From NCBI GenBank assembly GCA_017936205.1, contig JAGBGB010000233.1:1-5605 (forward strand): DNA of 5,605 nucleotides. Reading direction: 5' to 3'. Under the pieces are notes generated by a model, which had not been told where the DNA came from, did not search any database, and saw nothing but the letters and a program-made list of their open reading frames with translations. Of the stretch, positions 4,830 through 5,605 are shown one piece after another. The stretch comes from Oscillospiraceae bacterium (GTDB lineage: Bacteria; Bacillota; Clostridia; Oscillospirales; Oscillospiraceae). How positions within the stretch are numbered: position 1 is the first letter of the stretch; every line of letters starts with the position of its first letter. The translations under genes and the position numbers were made by a program.

Positions 4830-5605
4830 AATACGATTTTACAGCAATCGAAGCCAAATGGCAGAAAATTTGGCAGGAAAAAGAACTCTACAAGTCTGAG
4901 ACCGGCTCAGACCGGAAAAAATTCTATGCTCTGATCGAATTCCCATACCCCTCCGGTGTTGGTCTACATGTTGGACATGCTCGTCCCTATACTGCAATGG
5001 ATACAATTGCCAGAAAGCACCGTATGATGGGTGAGAATGTCCTGTTCCCTATGGGCTATGATGCTTTCGGTCTGCCTACCGAGAACTATGCGATCAAGAA
5101 TCACATCCATCCCAGAGTTGTTACCGAGACCAACGTGAAGAACTTCCGTTCTCAGCTTCAGGCTTTGGGTTACAGCTTCGACTGGGACAGAGAAATCGAC
5201 ACGACGGATCCTAAGTACTTCAAGTGGACTCAGTGGATTTTCCTGCAGATGTTTAAGAAAGGGCTTGCTTATAAGGCACAGATGCCTGTAAACTGGTGTA
5301 CCTCTTGTAAGTGCGTCCTTGCTAACGAAGAGGTTGTCGACAATGGCTGTGAACGCTGTGGCTCTCCTGTAATCCGCAAGGAGCAGAGTCAGTGGATGCT
5401 GAAGATCACCGAATATGCACAGCGTTTGCTGGACGATCTGGATGATGTGGACTTTATTGACCGTGTTAAGGCACAGCAACGGAACTGGATCGGTCGTTCT
5501 ACCGGTGCAGAGGTGGATTTCTCCATCAAGGGAAAAGAAGAGAAGCTGCGCATTTATACCACACGCTGTGATACGCTGTTCGGTGTGACTTACATGGTCG
5601 TTTCA
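4826..5605 (+). CDS. leuS: Leucyl-tRNA synthetase, N-terminal part (partial, runs off the window)
   Basis: 260 codons are open to the window end. The complete enzyme is usually 800-900 residues, so about 30% is seen. LeuRS charges tRNA-Leu with leucine using ATP and edits mischarged products. The class I HIGH motif appears as [13 protein letters not shown] (39-51, HVGH at 48-51). It is followed by [21 protein letters not shown] (71-91) and the inserted zinc module with C158-x-x-C161 and C175-x-x-C178 (NWCTSCK and CERCG). [14 protein letters not shown] (219-232) leads into the CP1 editing domain, which begins [13 protein letters not shown] (245-257). The canonical editing motif is TTRPDT, so the proline is Cys here. 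HVGHARPYT and [12 protein letters not shown] (126-137) differ from the E. coli-type LeuRS. The ATG at 4826 overlaps the rsfS stop as ATGA. Phe codons are mostly TTC (10 of 13), consistent with high expression. Confidence 0.97.
   Translation, partial: MKYDFTAIEAKWQKIWQEKELYKSETGSDRKKFYALIEFPYPSGVGLHVGHARPYTAMDTIARKHRMMGENVLFPMGYDAFGLPTENYAIKNHIHPRVVTETNVKNFRSQLQALGYSFDWDREIDTTDPKYFKWTQWIFLQMFKKGLAYKAQMPVNWCTSCKCVLANEEVVDNGCERCGSPVIRKEQSQWMLKITEYAQRLLDDLDDVDFIDRVKAQQRNWIGRSTGAEVDFSIKGKEEKLRIYTTRCDTLFGVTYMVVS
4894..4912 (+). repeat. Perfect 7-bp inverted repeat within the leuS 5' end
   Basis: GTCTGAG (4894-4900) and CTCAGAC (4906-4912) are exact reverse complements with a 5-base loop ACCGG. The same stretch also contains the near-direct repeat CTGAGACCGG/CTCAGACCGG (4896-4915). 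An A-run follows instead of a T-run, so this is not a forward intrinsic terminator. It encodes about residues 23-29, a surface-like KSETGSD segment. Confidence 0.4.

Noticed and set aside
4964..5479. Minus-strand open frame of 171 codons
   Set aside because: It is antisense to strongly conserved leuS motifs (HVGH, zinc cysteines). There is no domain and no plausible ribosome binding site, so it is a shadow.

Overview
The window is a tightly packed, single-strand block of housekeeping genes. It is read as ftsY (3' end) - rph - rdgB - yhbY - nadD/yqeK fusion - LCP (LytR-CpsA-Psr) gene - rsfS - leuS (5' part). The mid-range base composition, the strong AGGAG-type ribosome binding sites and the order nadD-yqeK-LCP-rsfS-leuS point to a Gram-positive clostridium, plausibly an Oscillospiraceae/Ruminococcaceae-type gut anaerobe. 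The taxon is inferred from gene order and protein style, because no rRNA is present.

Layout. Positions 1-93 are the last 30 codons of ftsY. Positions 104-1859 hold three short RNA and nucleotide genes: RNase PH, the house-cleaning dITP/XTP pyrophosphatase, and a YhbY-type ribosome-assembly RNA-binding protein. They are joined by ATGA or near-ATGA junctions. Positions 1895-3076 encode one polypeptide that joins NaMN adenylyltransferase (NadD) to an HD-domain YqeK (Ap4A hydrolase family). Positions 3081-4439 encode a membrane-anchored, divergent LCP protein with a long acidic Thr/Glu/Asp tail. Positions 4464-4829 are the ribosomal silencing factor RsfS. Leucyl-tRNA synthetase starts at 4826, overlaps rsfS by ATGA, and runs off the window.

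How the genes fit together. Most products serve translation or its support: FtsY (membrane targeting of ribosomes), RNase PH (tRNA 3' trimming), YhbY and RsfS (ribosomal subunit assembly and silencing) and LeuRS. RdgB, NadD and YqeK handle nucleotide quality, NAD synthesis and dinucleoside polyphosphate clearance. The LCP protein is the cell-envelope member. The longest gap between genes is 35 bases, so there is no independent intergenic regulatory region. A sigma-A-like promoter candidate lies inside the yqeK part at 2699-2727 and could drive LCP-rsfS-leuS separately.

I found no mobile element, CRISPR array, tRNA, rRNA, riboswitch or convincing terminator, and no sign of a previously undescribed system. 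The points worth a second look are the NadD-YqeK fusion, the divergent LCP active-site region and its tail, the extended YhbY, the LeuRS signature variant, and a few short sequence signals.
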